DNA from: Hyphomicrobiaceae bacterium
GTDB lineage: Bacteria > Pseudomonadota > Alphaproteobacteria > Rhizobiales > Hyphomicrobiaceae
Assembly: GCA_021775735.1 (NCBI GenBank)
Contig: JAJFHG010000021.1
Span: forward strand, 36,149 to 100,148
Direction: 5' to 3'
Length of the DNA stretch: 64,000 nucleotides
Position numbers and translations under genes: made by a program. Below, piece after piece: positions 17,956 to 27,221 of the stretch. Under the pieces are notes generated by a model, which saw only the letters and a list, made by a program, of their open reading frames with translations, had not been told where the DNA came from and searched no databases. Numbering within the stretch: the first letter of the stretch is position 1; every line of letters begins with the position of its first letter.

Positions 17956-19533
17956 ATGAAACTCTATCGCGCTTTTGCAACTGTTGGCGGCTTGACGATG
18001 GTCAGTCGCGTGCTTGGCTTCTTCAGAGATATCCTGATTGCGGCAGCACTTGGCTCAGGTGCTGTCGCTGATGCTTTTTTTGTCGCGTTTCGGTTTCCAA
18101 ATCTATTTCGGAGGCTTTTTGCCGAAGGTGCGTTCAATGCTGCGTTTGTTCCATTGTATGGGAAACGTGCGTCGGAGGACGGCCAAGAAAGCGCGCGTAT
18201 TTTTGCCCAGGAGGTCGGATCGGTTCTGCTGTGGACGCTGATCGTCTTTAGTGCGCTTGCGATCTTAGCCATGCCTTGGCTGATGTTTCTCCTAGCACCG
18301 GGATTTTACGACGATAAATCCAAGTATGATCTTGCTGTATCGCTGACGCAAATCGCATTCCCCTATCTTTTGTGCATGTCGTTGGTGGCAATGTTATCTG
18401 GCATCTTAAATGCCATGCAGCGCTTTTGGTTGGCGGCCGCAGCGCCGATTATCCTGAATCTCGTTCTGATCACGACGATCTTGTTGGCGATCAATCTGGG
18501 TTTCTCTCGCTTGCCGGAGGCGGGCTATCTATTGGCGATTGGCGTCTCGATTGCAGGTTTTGCTCAGCTTGCAGCACTTTGGTTTGGCGTCAAGAATGCC
18601 GGAATAAAGTTAAACCTGGGCTGGCCACGCTACACCGACTCTGTGCGCCGTTTAGTACAGCTTGGAATACCAGGTGTTATCTCAGGCGGTATCACACAGA
18701 TTAATATTGTGATCGGCACCATTATTGCCTCGATGCAAGCGAGTGCGGTGTCTTATCTCTACTATGCAGACCGTATGTACCAACTGCCGCTTGGGATCGT
18801 CGGTGTTGCAGTTGGCGTTGTGTTGCTGCCTGACCTGGTGCGCAATCTACGTGCCGGTGACAAAGTCGCTGTGATGGCGAGTCAAAATCGATCCGTTGAA
18901 TTTGCATTACTTTTGACACTGCCAGCAGCCGTTGCACTCTACTTGGCAGCACAGCCGATTATTCGCGTGTTGTTTGAGCGTGGTGCGTTCGCAAGCGTTG
19001 ATACTCCGCCAGCTGCTGCTGCATTGTCAGCGTTTGCTGTTGGGTTGCCTGCATTTGTACTCATCAAAGTACTGCAGCCGGCGTTTTTTGCCCGTGAAGA
19101 CACCAAAACACCGATGTACTTTGCAGGCATCAATCTGATGATCAATGTTGTTTTATCGCTCGGACTTTTCTTTTTGTTTCGCGCGTGGGGTTGGATGCCG
19201 CACGTCGGTATTGCTATCGCCACCTCTGTGGCTGGCTGGTGCAATGCATTGCTGCTTTGGCGCACACTTAGATCAACAAACGAGCTGAGCCCAGATGCGG
19301 ATCTTTGGCGCAATATGGCGCTGATCGGATTGGCAAGTGTCATTATGGGGTTGGTTATCTGGTGGTTGATGATGCTGCTTGATCCCTACTTTGCGCCCGC
19401 CAACGGATTGCTGGTTCAATTTGGTGCGATAAGCGCCCTCGTTGGGGCAGGGCTGGCGGTGTTTGGTGCGGTGGTGATCGCAACCGGTGTTGTCGCGCCA
19501 AGCCAGATTAAGGCCATCATCCGTCGCGGCTAA
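17956..19533 (+). CDS. murJ: Lipid II flippase MurJ (MviN)
   Basis: 525 residues, almost entirely membrane-spanning, about 14 helices as expected for the MVF/MOP exporter superfamily. The N-terminus LYRAFATVGGLTMVSRVLGF followed by FRDILIAAALGSG, then FFVAFRFPNLFRRLFAEGAF with its conserved arginines, is diagnostic of MurJ. A second half repeats the MOP fold (YLYYADRMYQLPLGIVGVAV; FFAREDTKTP). It flips lipid-linked peptidoglycan precursor across the inner membrane and is essential. ATG 17956 fits the conserved N-terminus. Confidence 0.96.
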   Translation: MKLYRAFATVGGLTMVSRVLGFFRDILIAAALGSGAVADAFFVAFRFPNLFRRLFAEGAFNAAFVPLYGKRASEDGQESARIFAQEVGSVLLWTLIVFSALAILAMPWLMFLLAPGFYDDKSKYDLAVSLTQIAFPYLLCMSLVAMLSGILNAMQRFWLAAAAPIILNLVLITTILLAINLGFSRLPEAGYLLAIGVSIAGFAQLAALWFGVKNAGIKLNLGWPRYTDSVRRLVQLGIPGVISGGITQINIVIGTIIASMQASAVSYLYYADRMYQLPLGIVGVAVGVVLLPDLVRNLRAGDKVAVMASQNRSVEFALLLTLPAAVALYLAAQPIIRVLFERGAFASVDTPPAAAALSAFAVGLPAFVLIKVLQPAFFAREDTKTPMYFAGINLMINVVLSLGLFFLFRAWGWMPHVGIAIATSVAGWCNALLLWRTLRSTNELSPDADLWRNMALIGLASVIMGLVIWWLMMLLDPYFAPANGLLVQFGAISALVGAGLAVFGAVVIATGVVAPSQIKAIIRRG

Positions 19534-19632
19534 AACACGGGGGCTCGGACCCTTGACAGAATACTGTAAACCAGCGGCTTGCCATCCCATGACAGCCACG
19601 TCATAACGCGCGCCGTATCAAGAGAGGACCTT

Positions 19633-20676
19633 ATGGCTCACAAAGAACGCGTTTTTTCCGGCATGCAGCCGACTGGCAGCCTGCACCTTGGCAACTACCT
19701 TGGCGCGATGCTGCAATGGATTGAGTGGCAGAAGACACGCGAGTGCATCTATTGTGTTGTTGACCTACACGCTATCACTGTGTGGCAGGACCCAGCAGAG
19801 TTGCGCAAATCCACAAGGCTCGTCGCAGCCTCCTATATTGCCTCAGGTCTCGATCCTAAAAAGAGCATTCTGTTTAACCAGAGCCAAGTCACAGCGCACG
19901 CCGAATTGGCCTGGATCTTCAATTGCGTTGCTCGCCTTGGTTGGCTCAATCGCATGACGCAGTTTAAGGAAAAAGCAGGCAAGGATCGCGAAAAAGCATC
20001 CGTAGGGCTCTATGCGTATCCAAACTTAATGGCTGCAGATATTCTTGCTTATCAAGCAACCCACGTGCCCGTGGGTGAAGACCAAAAACAGCACATCGAA
20101 TTGGCACGCGATATCGCGCAGAAATTCAACAATGACTTTAGAGAGTCTATTGTTGCAGCTGGATATGAAGATGGAAACTTCTTTCCATTGCCTGAACCGG
20201 TTATCACAGGTCCTGGCACGCGTGTGATGAGTTTGCGTGATGGCAAAAAGAAAATGTCGAAGTCCGATCCATCAGATTTGTCGCGTATCAATTTAACGGA
20301 CAACGCTGAAACGATCGCGCGCAAAATCAAAAAAGCCAAGACCGATCCAGAACCGTTGCCAAGCGAAGAGGCGGGACTGAAAGACCGCCCAGAAGCTCAA
20401 AACTTGGTGGGCATTTATGCGGCGTTAGAAGGTATATCTGTCGGCGATGCGCTTAAAGATGTCGGTGGGTTGCAGTTCTCAGAATTTAAAACCAGACTTG
20501 GCGACGCCTCGGTTTCCAAGTTGGAGCCTGTGGGCGCTGAGATTAGGCGGATGATGGATGCTCCAGATGAGCTTGATCGAATCTTAATTGACGGCGCCGA
20601 GCGCGCGCGGGCGATTGCGGACCCAATCATGAAACAACTACGTGACATTGTTGGATTTGTGGGACCTAAAGGTTAG
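19633..20676 (+). CDS. trpS: Tryptophanyl-tRNA synthetase
   Basis: 347 residues, class I aminoacyl-tRNA synthetase. The HIGH-equivalent is [11 protein letters not shown] near the N-terminus ([11 protein letters not shown]) and the KMSKS loop is KKKMSKSDP. The tryptophan pocket region contains [21 protein letters not shown] 19633 is chosen because AGAGAGGA lies about five bases upstream and the conserved [10 protein letters not shown] begins at once; an in-frame ATG-like extension to 19579 is not supported. It lies 99 bases after murJ. Confidence 0.97.
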   Translation: MAHKERVFSGMQPTGSLHLGNYLGAMLQWIEWQKTRECIYCVVDLHAITVWQDPAELRKSTRLVAASYIASGLDPKKSILFNQSQVTAHAELAWIFNCVARLGWLNRMTQFKEKAGKDREKASVGLYAYPNLMAADILAYQATHVPVGEDQKQHIELARDIAQKFNNDFRESIVAAGYEDGNFFPLPEPVITGPGTRVMSLRDGKKKMSKSDPSDLSRINLTDNAETIARKIKKAKTDPEPLPSEEAGLKDRPEAQNLVGIYAALEGISVGDALKDVGGLQFSEFKTRLGDASVSKLEPVGAEIRRMMDAPDELDRILIDGAERARAIADPIMKQLRDIVGFVGPKG

Positions 20677-20795
20677 CCACGCGTCAGTGGCAGGCGTGCA
20701 TTGAGCTGTAAAAAAATTGAATTCATGAGCAAATGCGGCGCGAAACATCGCATTGGTATGTTGTGGACCATGCTTGGTCATGGCAGCATAGCCCT

Positions 20796-21296
20796 ATGAA
20801 AAAGCGCAGAAGTTTTGAATCTGGCCACCGCCGCAAATTCCTTTTGGTTATCGATGAGAGCCAAGAAGTCGATGCAGCGTTGTTTTATGCTGCCAGTCGT
20901 ATCAGTCATTCTTCTGGCAGCATCGTGATGGCTTACGTCGTTGAGCCGCAGCAATTCCAACATTGGATTAAGGTGCGCGAAGCCCAGCTCGAAGAAGAAA
21001 CTCAAACGGCTAAAGCGATGTTTCGTTTGGCCCGCCGTAAGCTCAATCAGGCTGGTTTTGAAGATATTCCGTCAGAAGAAGTGATCTGTGAGGGCGTAAA
21101 ATCAGAGGAGCTTGAGAAGCTCATTGATGAAGATGAGGATATCGCGATCCTTGTCTTGGGTGCCGCGAGCGAAGCTGAGGGTCCAGGACCGTTGGTTTCG
21201 TCTTTGGCTGCCGGTAAGGCGGCGGGCTCATTTCCAATCCCGATTACGATTGTGCCAGGTAATCTCGAATTCGAAGAAATCATTGCCCTTGCCTAA
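20796..21296 (+). CDS. Universal stress protein (UspA family)
   Basis: 166 residues with one Usp domain: KFLLVIDESQEVDAALFYA (first strand and Asp of the nucleotide site), an acidic middle, and LVLGAASEAEGPGPLVSSLA, which resembles the G-2x-G-9x-G(S/T) ATP-binding motif in relaxed form. Usp proteins are cytosolic stress-response factors with poorly defined biochemical roles. In Rhizobiales a Usp gene commonly lies between trpS and nfuA, as here. ATG 20796 begins just before the basic KKRRSFESGHRRK leader. Confidence 0.85.
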   Translation: MKKRRSFESGHRRKFLLVIDESQEVDAALFYAASRISHSSGSIVMAYVVEPQQFQHWIKVREAQLEEETQTAKAMFRLARRKLNQAGFEDIPSEEVICEGVKSEELEKLIDEDEDIAILVLGAASEAEGPGPLVSSLAAGKAAGSFPIPITIVPGNLEFEEIIALA

Positions 21297-21394
21297 CACC
21301 GGTCTAAAGAGCGGTTGATGACAGGCTTGTGAGGTGTTTTTGCGGTGATTCTTTGCTTAGAGCCTCTCGACATTCGAAGCCTTGCTTCTTATTA

Positions 21395-21411
21395 TATAGA
21401 ACAATTCTAAA
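21395..21411. promoter_or_regulatory. Irr-box-like iron control element upstream of nfuA
   Basis: The 17-base sequence TATAGAACAATTCTAAA contains the inverted repeat TAGAA-N3-TTCTA (21397-21401 and 21405-21409). This matches the remembered ICE/Irr-box pattern TTTAGAA-N3-TTCTAAA of Rhizobiales, with one mismatch in the left arm. It lies about 110 bases upstream of the nfuA start, in an AT-rich region likely to hold the promoter. Irr controls iron-using genes, so control of an Fe-S carrier is biologically coherent. No binding has been shown. Confidence 0.6.
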
Positions 21412-21520
21412 CTAGATGTGCCGGTTTGACGACCAGGCGGCAAATGTGTTTGTCGACAGGTCTGCCGATGAGGCCCAAGCGGTACCAGATCGATCCCAAC
21501 CCCTGAGGGAGCTCCTTTGG

Positions 21521-22072
21521 ATGTTTATTCAAACAGAAGCCACGCCCAATCCCGCAACGCTGAAATTTGCCCCAGGCAAGCAGGTACTGGCGCAAGGCAC
21601 AGCTGACTTTCGCACCCAGGCCGATGCGGCGCCATCGCCTCTCGCCTCACGCCTTTTCGAAATCGAAGGTGTAGAAGGTGTATTCCTTGGTTCCGATTTT
21701 GTCTCGGTCACCAAGGGTGAGGTTGACTGGCAGCATCTCAAACCCATGGTGCTTGGTGCAATCATGGAGCACTACATGTCTGGTGCGGATGCGGTTGCAG
21801 ATTCGGGCAATGATGAAGCAGGCACCAGTTACGACCCCAAAGACGAAGAGGTTGTGGCAACCATTAAAGACTTGCTTGATACGCGGGTCCGCCCAGCGGT
21901 TGCTCAAGATGGTGGTGACATTACGTTTTCAGGATTTCGTGATGGAATTGTTTATCTGCATATGCGCGGTGCGTGTTCGGGTTGCCCAAGCTCGACAGCA
22001 ACATTGCGCCATGGCATTGAAAACCTACTGAAGCATTTTTGTCCGGATGTGCAGGAAGTGCAGGCTGTATAA
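21521..22072 (+). CDS. nfuA: NfuA-type Fe-S cluster carrier protein
   Basis: 183 residues. The N-terminal Nfu_N domain starts MFIQTEATPNPATLKFAPG, the hallmark of Nfu proteins of alphaproteobacteria and mitochondria. The C-terminal NifU domain carries RPAVAQDGGDI and RGACSGCPSST, with Cys152 and Cys155 forming the CxxC that binds a shared [4Fe-4S] cluster at the dimer interface. It delivers clusters to client enzymes such as lipoyl synthase and aconitase; MiaB in this window is a potential client (inference). ATG 21521 begins at the conserved MFIQTE. Flanked by an Irr-like box upstream and an intrinsic terminator downstream. Confidence 0.95.
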   Translation: MFIQTEATPNPATLKFAPGKQVLAQGTADFRTQADAAPSPLASRLFEIEGVEGVFLGSDFVSVTKGEVDWQHLKPMVLGAIMEHYMSGADAVADSGNDEAGTSYDPKDEEVVATIKDLLDTRVRPAVAQDGGDITFSGFRDGIVYLHMRGACSGCPSSTATLRHGIENLLKHFCPDVQEVQAV

Positions 22073-22114
22073 GGGGTTTTGCCTGAACGCATCAGGTCGT
22101 AAGATCTTAAAAAG

Positions 22115-22140
22115 CCCCATCACGAATGATGGGGTTTTTT
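22115..22140 (+). terminator. Intrinsic terminator after nfuA
   Basis: Perfect 8-bp stem CCCCATCA/TGATGGGG (22115-22122 and 22127-22134) with tetraloop CGAA and six T. It ends the nfuA transcript 43 bases after the stop. Confidence 0.93.
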
Positions 22141-22221
22141 CGTATTCGTTGCGATAACGCTTGGGCTGGTGCGCTTGTCAGACTATGGTTTGCCCGCAAA
22201 AATGAAATCAAAGGTTACTCA

Positions 22222-22812
22222 ATGTCAGACGTCCTATCAGATGCCGCTTTAGCGCAATTGTTTCTGGATGCCAGATCACACAACGCATGGCTTCCCAAAG
22301 ACGTGCCAGATACCCTGCTCACCCGGTTGTTTGATCTATTGAAGATGGCACCGACCAGCGCCAACTGCAGCCCGGCACGGTTTGTATTTGTGAAATCACC
22401 TGAAGCAAAAGCACGATTGAAACCGCATCTTTCTGAAGGGAATGCAGAAAAAACGATGTCGGCCCCGTGCTGTGTGATCATTGGGCAGGATCTCGCATTT
22501 TATGAGCATCTGCCTAAGCTTTTTCCGCATACTGATTCCAAGAGTTGGTTTGTTGGCAATGAGCAGAAAATTCGTGACACCGCTTTTCGTAACGCGACCC
22601 TTCAAGGCGGTTATCTCATCCTTGCTGCACGCGCGCTGGGACTGGATTGCGGACCGATGTCCGGATTTGATCCGTCCGGTATCAATGCAGAATTCTTTTC
22701 CGACACGACAGTTGAAGCCAATTTCTTATGCAACTTGGGTTACGGCGACGCCTCTGGCATATTTGAACGCTCACCGCGGTTTGCATTTGAGGATGCCGCG
22801 CGCATTTTGTGA
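22222..22812 (+). CDS. RutE/HadB-like nitroreductase-family oxidoreductase
   Basis: 196 residues, FMN-dependent nitroreductase superfamily, closest by eye to RutE/YdfG-type malonic semialdehyde reductases. Key stretches are [20 protein letters not shown] (FMN phosphate-binding region), [30 protein letters not shown] and [11 protein letters not shown], then FLCNLGYGD. In E. coli RutE serves pyrimidine breakdown, but no rut genes are present here, so a general aldehyde or quinone reductase role is equally possible. ATG 22222 has AAAGG six bases upstream. Its stop overlaps the tsaB start. Confidence 0.85.
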   Translation: MSDVLSDAALAQLFLDARSHNAWLPKDVPDTLLTRLFDLLKMAPTSANCSPARFVFVKSPEAKARLKPHLSEGNAEKTMSAPCCVIIGQDLAFYEHLPKLFPHTDSKSWFVGNEQKIRDTAFRNATLQGGYLILAARALGLDCGPMSGFDPSGINAEFFSDTTVEANFLCNLGYGDASGIFERSPRFAFEDAARIL

Positions 22813-23558
22813 TGATGCTTATGAACGTCCTTGCTTTTGACACGTGTTGGAAGGCCTGCTCGGCCGCCATCGTTCAATTCAGTGGTGATGAGCCAGCCGT
22901 CCTTGCGCACTGTTTTGAAAGCATGTCGAGGGGGCAAGCTGAGGCATTGCCGGTCATGTTGGCCAAGGTTTTCGAGCACGCGCGACTTTCAGCACAGGAT
23001 ATCAATCGTATCGCTGTTCCCAATGGCCCGGGCAGTTTTACTGGCGTTCGCATTGGCATTTCAGCAGCGCGTGCTCTGAAATTATCAACCAATGCAGATC
23101 TTGTGACGTGCTCAAGCTTGCATGTGATGGCGCTGAGTGTTGGCCGATCGATCGAAGCTGAGCAACAGGTCGAACCGGGCGCTACAAACGACATTCTGAT
23201 CGCAATGGACGCGCGTCGGGATGAGGTTTATGTGCAGGAGTTCAGTCTCACATCTGATGGCCGTGAATGTGCAGCGAAAACTGAACCGCAACTCTTGCCG
23301 AGGTCTCAGGCGGCGATGCTTGGTGCTGCGGACCGTCTATTTGTGGCAGGCACCGGTGCTGAGGTGATCGCGGGGGAAGCTAAAAAACTTGGCCGTGACA
23401 TGACGATGATTGCGCACGCTGGCGTTCCAGATGCCCTGGATCTTGCCCGATGTGCGCGACGGCTCGTCCCTTTGAGTGAACCGCTTATGCCTGTATATTT
23501 GCGGCCACCTGATGCAAAGCCATCAACAAAGCCTGCTATTCAAAGGACAACACCATGA
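22812..23558 (+). CDS. tsaB: tRNA threonylcarbamoyladenosine protein TsaB
   Basis: 248 residues, ASKHA fold. LAFDTCWKACSAAIV at the N-terminus, AVPNGPGSFTGVRIGISAARAL and SLHVMALS are TsaB signatures. It forms the scaffold of the TsaB-TsaD-TsaE complex that installs t6A37 in ANN-decoding tRNAs; TsaD and TsaE are not in the window. Starts ATG 22812, 22815 and 22821 are all possible; the first overlaps the preceding stop as TGATG, which suggests translational coupling. It overlaps rimI by four bases (ATGA at 23555-23558). Confidence 0.93.
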   Translation: MMLMNVLAFDTCWKACSAAIVQFSGDEPAVLAHCFESMSRGQAEALPVMLAKVFEHARLSAQDINRIAVPNGPGSFTGVRIGISAARALKLSTNADLVTCSSLHVMALSVGRSIEAEQQVEPGATNDILIAMDARRDEVYVQEFSLTSDGRECAAKTEPQLLPRSQAAMLGAADRLFVAGTGAEVIAGEAKKLGRDMTMIAHAGVPDALDLARCARRLVPLSEPLMPVYLRPPDAKPSTKPAIQRTTP

Positions 23559-24052
23559 GCAGCGCTCCGGACAGCCCTGCCGCCAAGGTTAGCATTTTGT
23601 GGGCAACGACTGATCATGCAGCTCGAATCGCACAACTCCATGGCCAGCTTTTTGACGAGGCATGGTCTGAAAAGTTCATTCGTGACCTCAATCATGATCC
23701 GGCGTGCAGTTTGTTATTGGCTGCTGATGGCCGCCCTGATCGGATCGTTGGCTTTGTGATAACGCGCGTTGTTTCCGATGAAGCCGAAATTCTCTCAATT
23801 GGTGTAGCTCAGCCCTACCAGCGTTTTGGGGTTGGTAAACGCCTGGTTGAAGCGGCGTTGCGGGTGATGGCCAATTCTGAGGTTGAAAACGTTTATCTTG
23901 AAGTCGCAGCGGATAATAAAGCGGCTCAAGCGCTCTATAGAGGCGTAGGTTTCAACCAAACGGGCGTGCGCAAAGATTACTACAAGCGTCCCGATGGTGG
24001 AACCTCAGATGCGCTGATTCTTGCTGTCGCGCCGACGACAGGAACGCAATAG
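23555..24052 (+). CDS. rimI: Ribosomal-protein-alanine N-acetyltransferase
   Basis: 165 residues, GNAT fold. The acetyl-CoA loop is SIGVAQPYQRFGVGKRLVEAA (Q-R-x-G-x-G), followed by YLEVAADNKAAQALYRGVGF and KDYYKRPDGGTSDALIL, the RimI C-terminal signature. RimI acetylates the N-terminal Ala of ribosomal protein S18. Translationally coupled to tsaB through an ATGA overlap, the standard tsaB-rimI pairing. Confidence 0.93.
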   Translation: MSSAPDSPAAKVSILWATTDHAARIAQLHGQLFDEAWSEKFIRDLNHDPACSLLLAADGRPDRIVGFVITRVVSDEAEILSIGVAQPYQRFGVGKRLVEAALRVMANSEVENVYLEVAADNKAAQALYRGVGFNQTGVRKDYYKRPDGGTSDALILAVAPTTGTQ

Positions 24053-24122
24053 ACCTGTCATGCGTCGTCAGGGTGTGGACGCTGTTGCCTTGCTCACCTA
24101 TAACGCGTGACATATTGTTAAA

Positions 24123-24581
24123 ATGAACTCCTTAAAAATGGCCAAGAAACCAAAACCGTCACCAAACCGCATAGAGCAACACTGCGTGCGACAGGGTCTT
24201 CGTATGACCGAGCAACGCCGGATTATTGCCCGCGTCTTAGACAAGGCACGCGATCACCCCGATGTGGAAGAAGTCCATCGTCGTGCCGTCAAGGTTGACG
24301 ATAAGATTTCTCTGTCGACAGTCTACCGCACACTGAAACTTTTTGAATCAAAAGGCATCCTGGAGCGCCACAACTTTGGCGAAGGGCGCGGCGTTTATGA
24401 AATCGCTGAAAGTGAACATCATGATCACCTGATTGATGTCAAAACTGGGCGTGTTATTGAATTTCAAAATGAAGATATTGAAGCCTTGCAAGAAGCGATT
24501 GCCCGCAAATTAGGCTACCGCCTCGTCGGTCACCGTCTTGAGCTCTATGGTGAAAAAACCTCATCCAAAAAAGGCCGATAA
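24123..24581 (+). CDS. fur: Fur-family metalloregulator (Fur/Mur type)
   Basis: 152 residues. A winged-helix DNA-binding domain (LRMTEQRRIIARVLDKA; SLSTVYRTLKLFESKGILER) precedes the metal-sensing dimerisation domain (ESEHHDHLIDVKTGRVIEFQNEDIEALQE). The structural-zinc CxxC pair typical of gammaproteobacterial Fur is replaced (LIDVKTG), as in rhizobial Fur/Mur proteins, which sense Mn2+ as well as Fe2+. It has no haem regulatory motif, so it is not Irr. Starts 24123 and 24138 are both ATG. Its place before plsC-miaB-phoH is conserved in Rhizobiales. Whether it senses iron or manganese cannot be told from the sequence. Confidence 0.9.
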   Translation: MNSLKMAKKPKPSPNRIEQHCVRQGLRMTEQRRIIARVLDKARDHPDVEEVHRRAVKVDDKISLSTVYRTLKLFESKGILERHNFGEGRGVYEIAESEHHDHLIDVKTGRVIEFQNEDIEALQEAIARKLGYRLVGHRLELYGEKTSSKKGR

Positions 24582-24633
24582 TCGTCGTTAATCTGACACA
24601 GAATACCATAAGTCGATTGTGTAGACTGATAGC

Positions 24634-25545
24634 ATGACAACACTTAGGGCCATTCTCCTTCTGGCGGGTTTTTTCACGCTCACGCTACCGCTGATACCTG
24701 TGCAGGCTCTTCTGTTGCGCTTTTTTCCAAAGAGCGCTCGTCGGTTTCCGCATTGGTATCATCGGCAGGTGTGTTGCCTTTTTGGTATCAAAATTTCTTC
24801 CAGCGGAACTGTCGATCAAACGCGGTCCGTTCTTTTGGTGGCTAATCACACGTCATGGTTGGATATCCCCGTTCTGTCTGCTGTGGCGCCGGTTTCATTT
24901 GTTGCCAAAAAGGAAGTATCTGATTGGCCGTTTGTGTCGTGGTTGGCTCGTCTCCAACGCAGTGTGTTCATTGATCGCGAAAAACGTGGTGATGTAAGTC
25001 GGGCTATGAACGCCATTTTGGATCGGCTGGCGAATGGCGAATGCATCGTTCTCTTTCCAGAAGGCACATCAAGCGATGGCAACCGAGTATTGAATTTTCG
25101 CACATCATTGTTTGCTGCAGCAAAGCCGCCGGAAAAATTTGCCCGTGCCTTGGATCAAGACGTCGTAGTCCAGACAGTGGCCGTTGTTTATCGCCATTTG
25201 CATGGCGTCCCTCTCAGTCGTGCTGAGCGTACGAAAATCAGTTGGTATGGTGATATGGATATGTTGAGCCATGCCTGGAGTTATCTGAAGGCGGGGCCAC
25301 TTGATGTTGTGGTTGCGATTGGAGCGCCTCAATCCTTGGAAAGTTATAAAGACCGCAAGGATCTGGCCCGACGCACGGAAGATGATGTGAGAGCCCACGT
25401 CATGCGAACTCTGCGCGGACTGGCTCATGATAGTGATGTGCCCATTGCAGCACCGGTGACCCAGATTGGTTTGAGGCCTGCGATGTCGTCTGAGAGGCAG
25501 ACAGCAAAGACCCGTGGCGCCGGTCGGTCACAGAAATGGCGTTAG
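24634..25545 (+). CDS. plsC: Lysophospholipid acyltransferase (PlsC family)
   Basis: 303 residues. The catalytic HX4D motif is NHTSWLD (His72, Asp77); the acceptor-binding motif FPEGTSSDG lies at about 140-148. One N-terminal hydrophobic segment (about 7-28) anchors it in the inner membrane. It acylates 1-acyl-glycerol-3-phosphate to phosphatidate, or, in the OlsA subgroup, lyso-ornithine lipid. Because olsB is in this window without an olsA neighbour, OlsA activity is a possibility, but the synteny fur-plsC-miaB favours PlsC. Confidence 0.9.
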   Translation: MTTLRAILLLAGFFTLTLPLIPVQALLLRFFPKSARRFPHWYHRQVCCLFGIKISSSGTVDQTRSVLLVANHTSWLDIPVLSAVAPVSFVAKKEVSDWPFVSWLARLQRSVFIDREKRGDVSRAMNAILDRLANGECIVLFPEGTSSDGNRVLNFRTSLFAAAKPPEKFARALDQDVVVQTVAVVYRHLHGVPLSRAERTKISWYGDMDMLSHAWSYLKAGPLDVVVAIGAPQSLESYKDRKDLARRTEDDVRAHVMRTLRGLAHDSDVPIAAPVTQIGLRPAMSSERQTAKTRGAGRSQKWR

Positions 25546-25695
25546 GCATTCTGAGCAACGGCAGGCAATTGCCGGATCAAACCATTGCCAAGAGCTGATG
25601 GGCTTTGTTACAGCACAGGTCAACTGAATTGCCGCGTTGCACCAACGGCCTCATAATTCCGCCTACCGGTGGCGCGTCATCGGAAACGATAGAGA

Positions 25696-27132
25696 TTGCA
25701 CTTGTCAAAGCTTGCCACCAAACCTCAAGACAGAGCGCGCGTTTCAAGCGCGCCCAAGTCGGGCTCACGGAAGGTTTTCATCAAAACCTTTGGCTGCCAG
25801 ATGAATGTCTATGACTCCGAACGCATGTCTGAGGCTTTAAATGGTGAGGGCTATCGGGAAACAACGAACATCGACGATGCTGATCTCGTGATACTCAATA
25901 CGTGTCACATCCGAGAAAAAGCTGCTGAGAAAGTTTATTCTGATTTGGGGCGTATTCGCCAAGTCAAAGCGGATCGCAAACGTGTTGGCAAAGAGACCTT
26001 GGTTACAGTTGCGGGCTGCGTCGCCCAAGCCGAGGGCGCTGAAATTGTGCGACGTGCGCCTGTTGTGGATCTCGTCGTCGGTCCGCAAAGTTACCACCGA
26101 CTGCCTAAATTGCTCGGTGAGATTGCAAACGGTGCACGCAATTTGGTGGAGACGGAATTTCCTGAAGAGGAGAAATTTACACACCTTCCCGAGCGCACCT
26201 TGCAGGAAGGCGCGTCGAGCACGGTTGCAAGTGGGCCCAAGCTGGCGACAGCTTTTCTCACCATTCAGGAGGGTTGCGATAAGTTTTGTTCGTTCTGCGT
26301 CGTGCCTTATACGCGCGGTGGTGAATACTCACGCGCGGTCAAAGATATCGAAACTGAGCTGAAGCGCTTGATTGATCGCGGTGTGCGTGAAGTGACTTTG
26401 TTAGGTCAAAACGTCAACGCGTATCATGGCACAGGGCCAGATGGTGAAACATATTCGTTGGCAGATTTGCTCGGTCATCTGGCGAACGTGACTGACATTG
26501 AACGCTTGCGTTACATGACAAGCCACACAAACGACATGAATGATGACCTTATCACGATGCATCGCGATGAGCCAAAAGTCATGCCGTATTTGCATTTGCC
26601 ATTTCAGTCTGGCGCGGATCGCATATTGGCAGCAATGAACCGCAAGCATACGCGCCAAGATTATCTGACGTGCATTGAAAAACTACGTGTAGCGTGTCCT
26701 GGCCTTGCATTATCGACAGATATTATTGTTGGATTTCCCGGTGAATCAGATGACGAGTTCGAGCAAACCATCAGCCTTGTCGAAGAGGTCGTCTTTGCTC
26801 AATCCTATTCATTCAAGTACAGCGCGCGCCCAGGTACGCCTGCCGCTGGGCTACCAGATCAAGTTCCTGAAGAGGTGAAATCGAAGCGTCTCACGCGTTT
26901 GCAAGAGTTGCTATTTGCACAACAACGCTCATTTAACGAAAGCTGTATTGGCAAAACGTTGCCTGTTTTGTTTGAACGCAATGGACGCAAAGCAGGTCAA
27001 CTTGTCGGCCGATCGCCGTATCTGCAACTGGTCAATGTCGATGCTTCACCTGAGTTGCTGGGTTCCATCCATAACGTTGAAATCGGTGATGCGGGTGGCA
27101 ACAGCCTTAATGGCGTCATTGCAAGTCCCTAA
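25696..27132 (+). CDS. miaB: tRNA methylthiotransferase MiaB, TTG start
   Basis: 478 residues. MiaB adds the 2-methylthio group to i6A37 of tRNAs. The UPF0004 domain has cluster cysteines Cys34 (TFGCQMN), Cys70 (NTCHIREKA) and Cys108 (VAGCVAQ); the radical-SAM domain has CDKFCSFC (Cys194, 198, 201), and a TRAM domain ends the protein. No ATG or GTG lies between the in-frame stop TAG (25690-25692) and the first cluster cysteine, so the start must be TTG 25696 or TTG 25702. AGAGA at 25691-25695 is better spaced for 25702. It carries two [4Fe-4S] clusters. Followed by phoH as usual. Confidence 0.94.
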   Translation: MHLSKLATKPQDRARVSSAPKSGSRKVFIKTFGCQMNVYDSERMSEALNGEGYRETTNIDDADLVILNTCHIREKAAEKVYSDLGRIRQVKADRKRVGKETLVTVAGCVAQAEGAEIVRRAPVVDLVVGPQSYHRLPKLLGEIANGARNLVETEFPEEEKFTHLPERTLQEGASSTVASGPKLATAFLTIQEGCDKFCSFCVVPYTRGGEYSRAVKDIETELKRLIDRGVREVTLLGQNVNAYHGTGPDGETYSLADLLGHLANVTDIERLRYMTSHTNDMNDDLITMHRDEPKVMPYLHLPFQSGADRILAAMNRKHTRQDYLTCIEKLRVACPGLALSTDIIVGFPGESDDEFEQTISLVEEVVFAQSYSFKYSARPGTPAAGLPDQVPEEVKSKRLTRLQELLFAQQRSFNESCIGKTLPVLFERNGRKAGQLVGRSPYLQLVNVDASPELLGSIHNVEIGDAGGNSLNGVIASP

Positions 27133-27221
27133 ACATGTATTAGATGGCTCTACTTTAGGGTGCTGAATTCGCTTTTGAGACAGAATATGGTAGAATTATC
27201 CAAGATTAGAATTACGGCTTG

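Noticed and set aside
19553..19581. Sigma-70-like promoter (TTGACA) before trpS
   Set aside because: The hexamer is perfect, but the region 17 bases downstream (GGCTTG) is not a credible -10.
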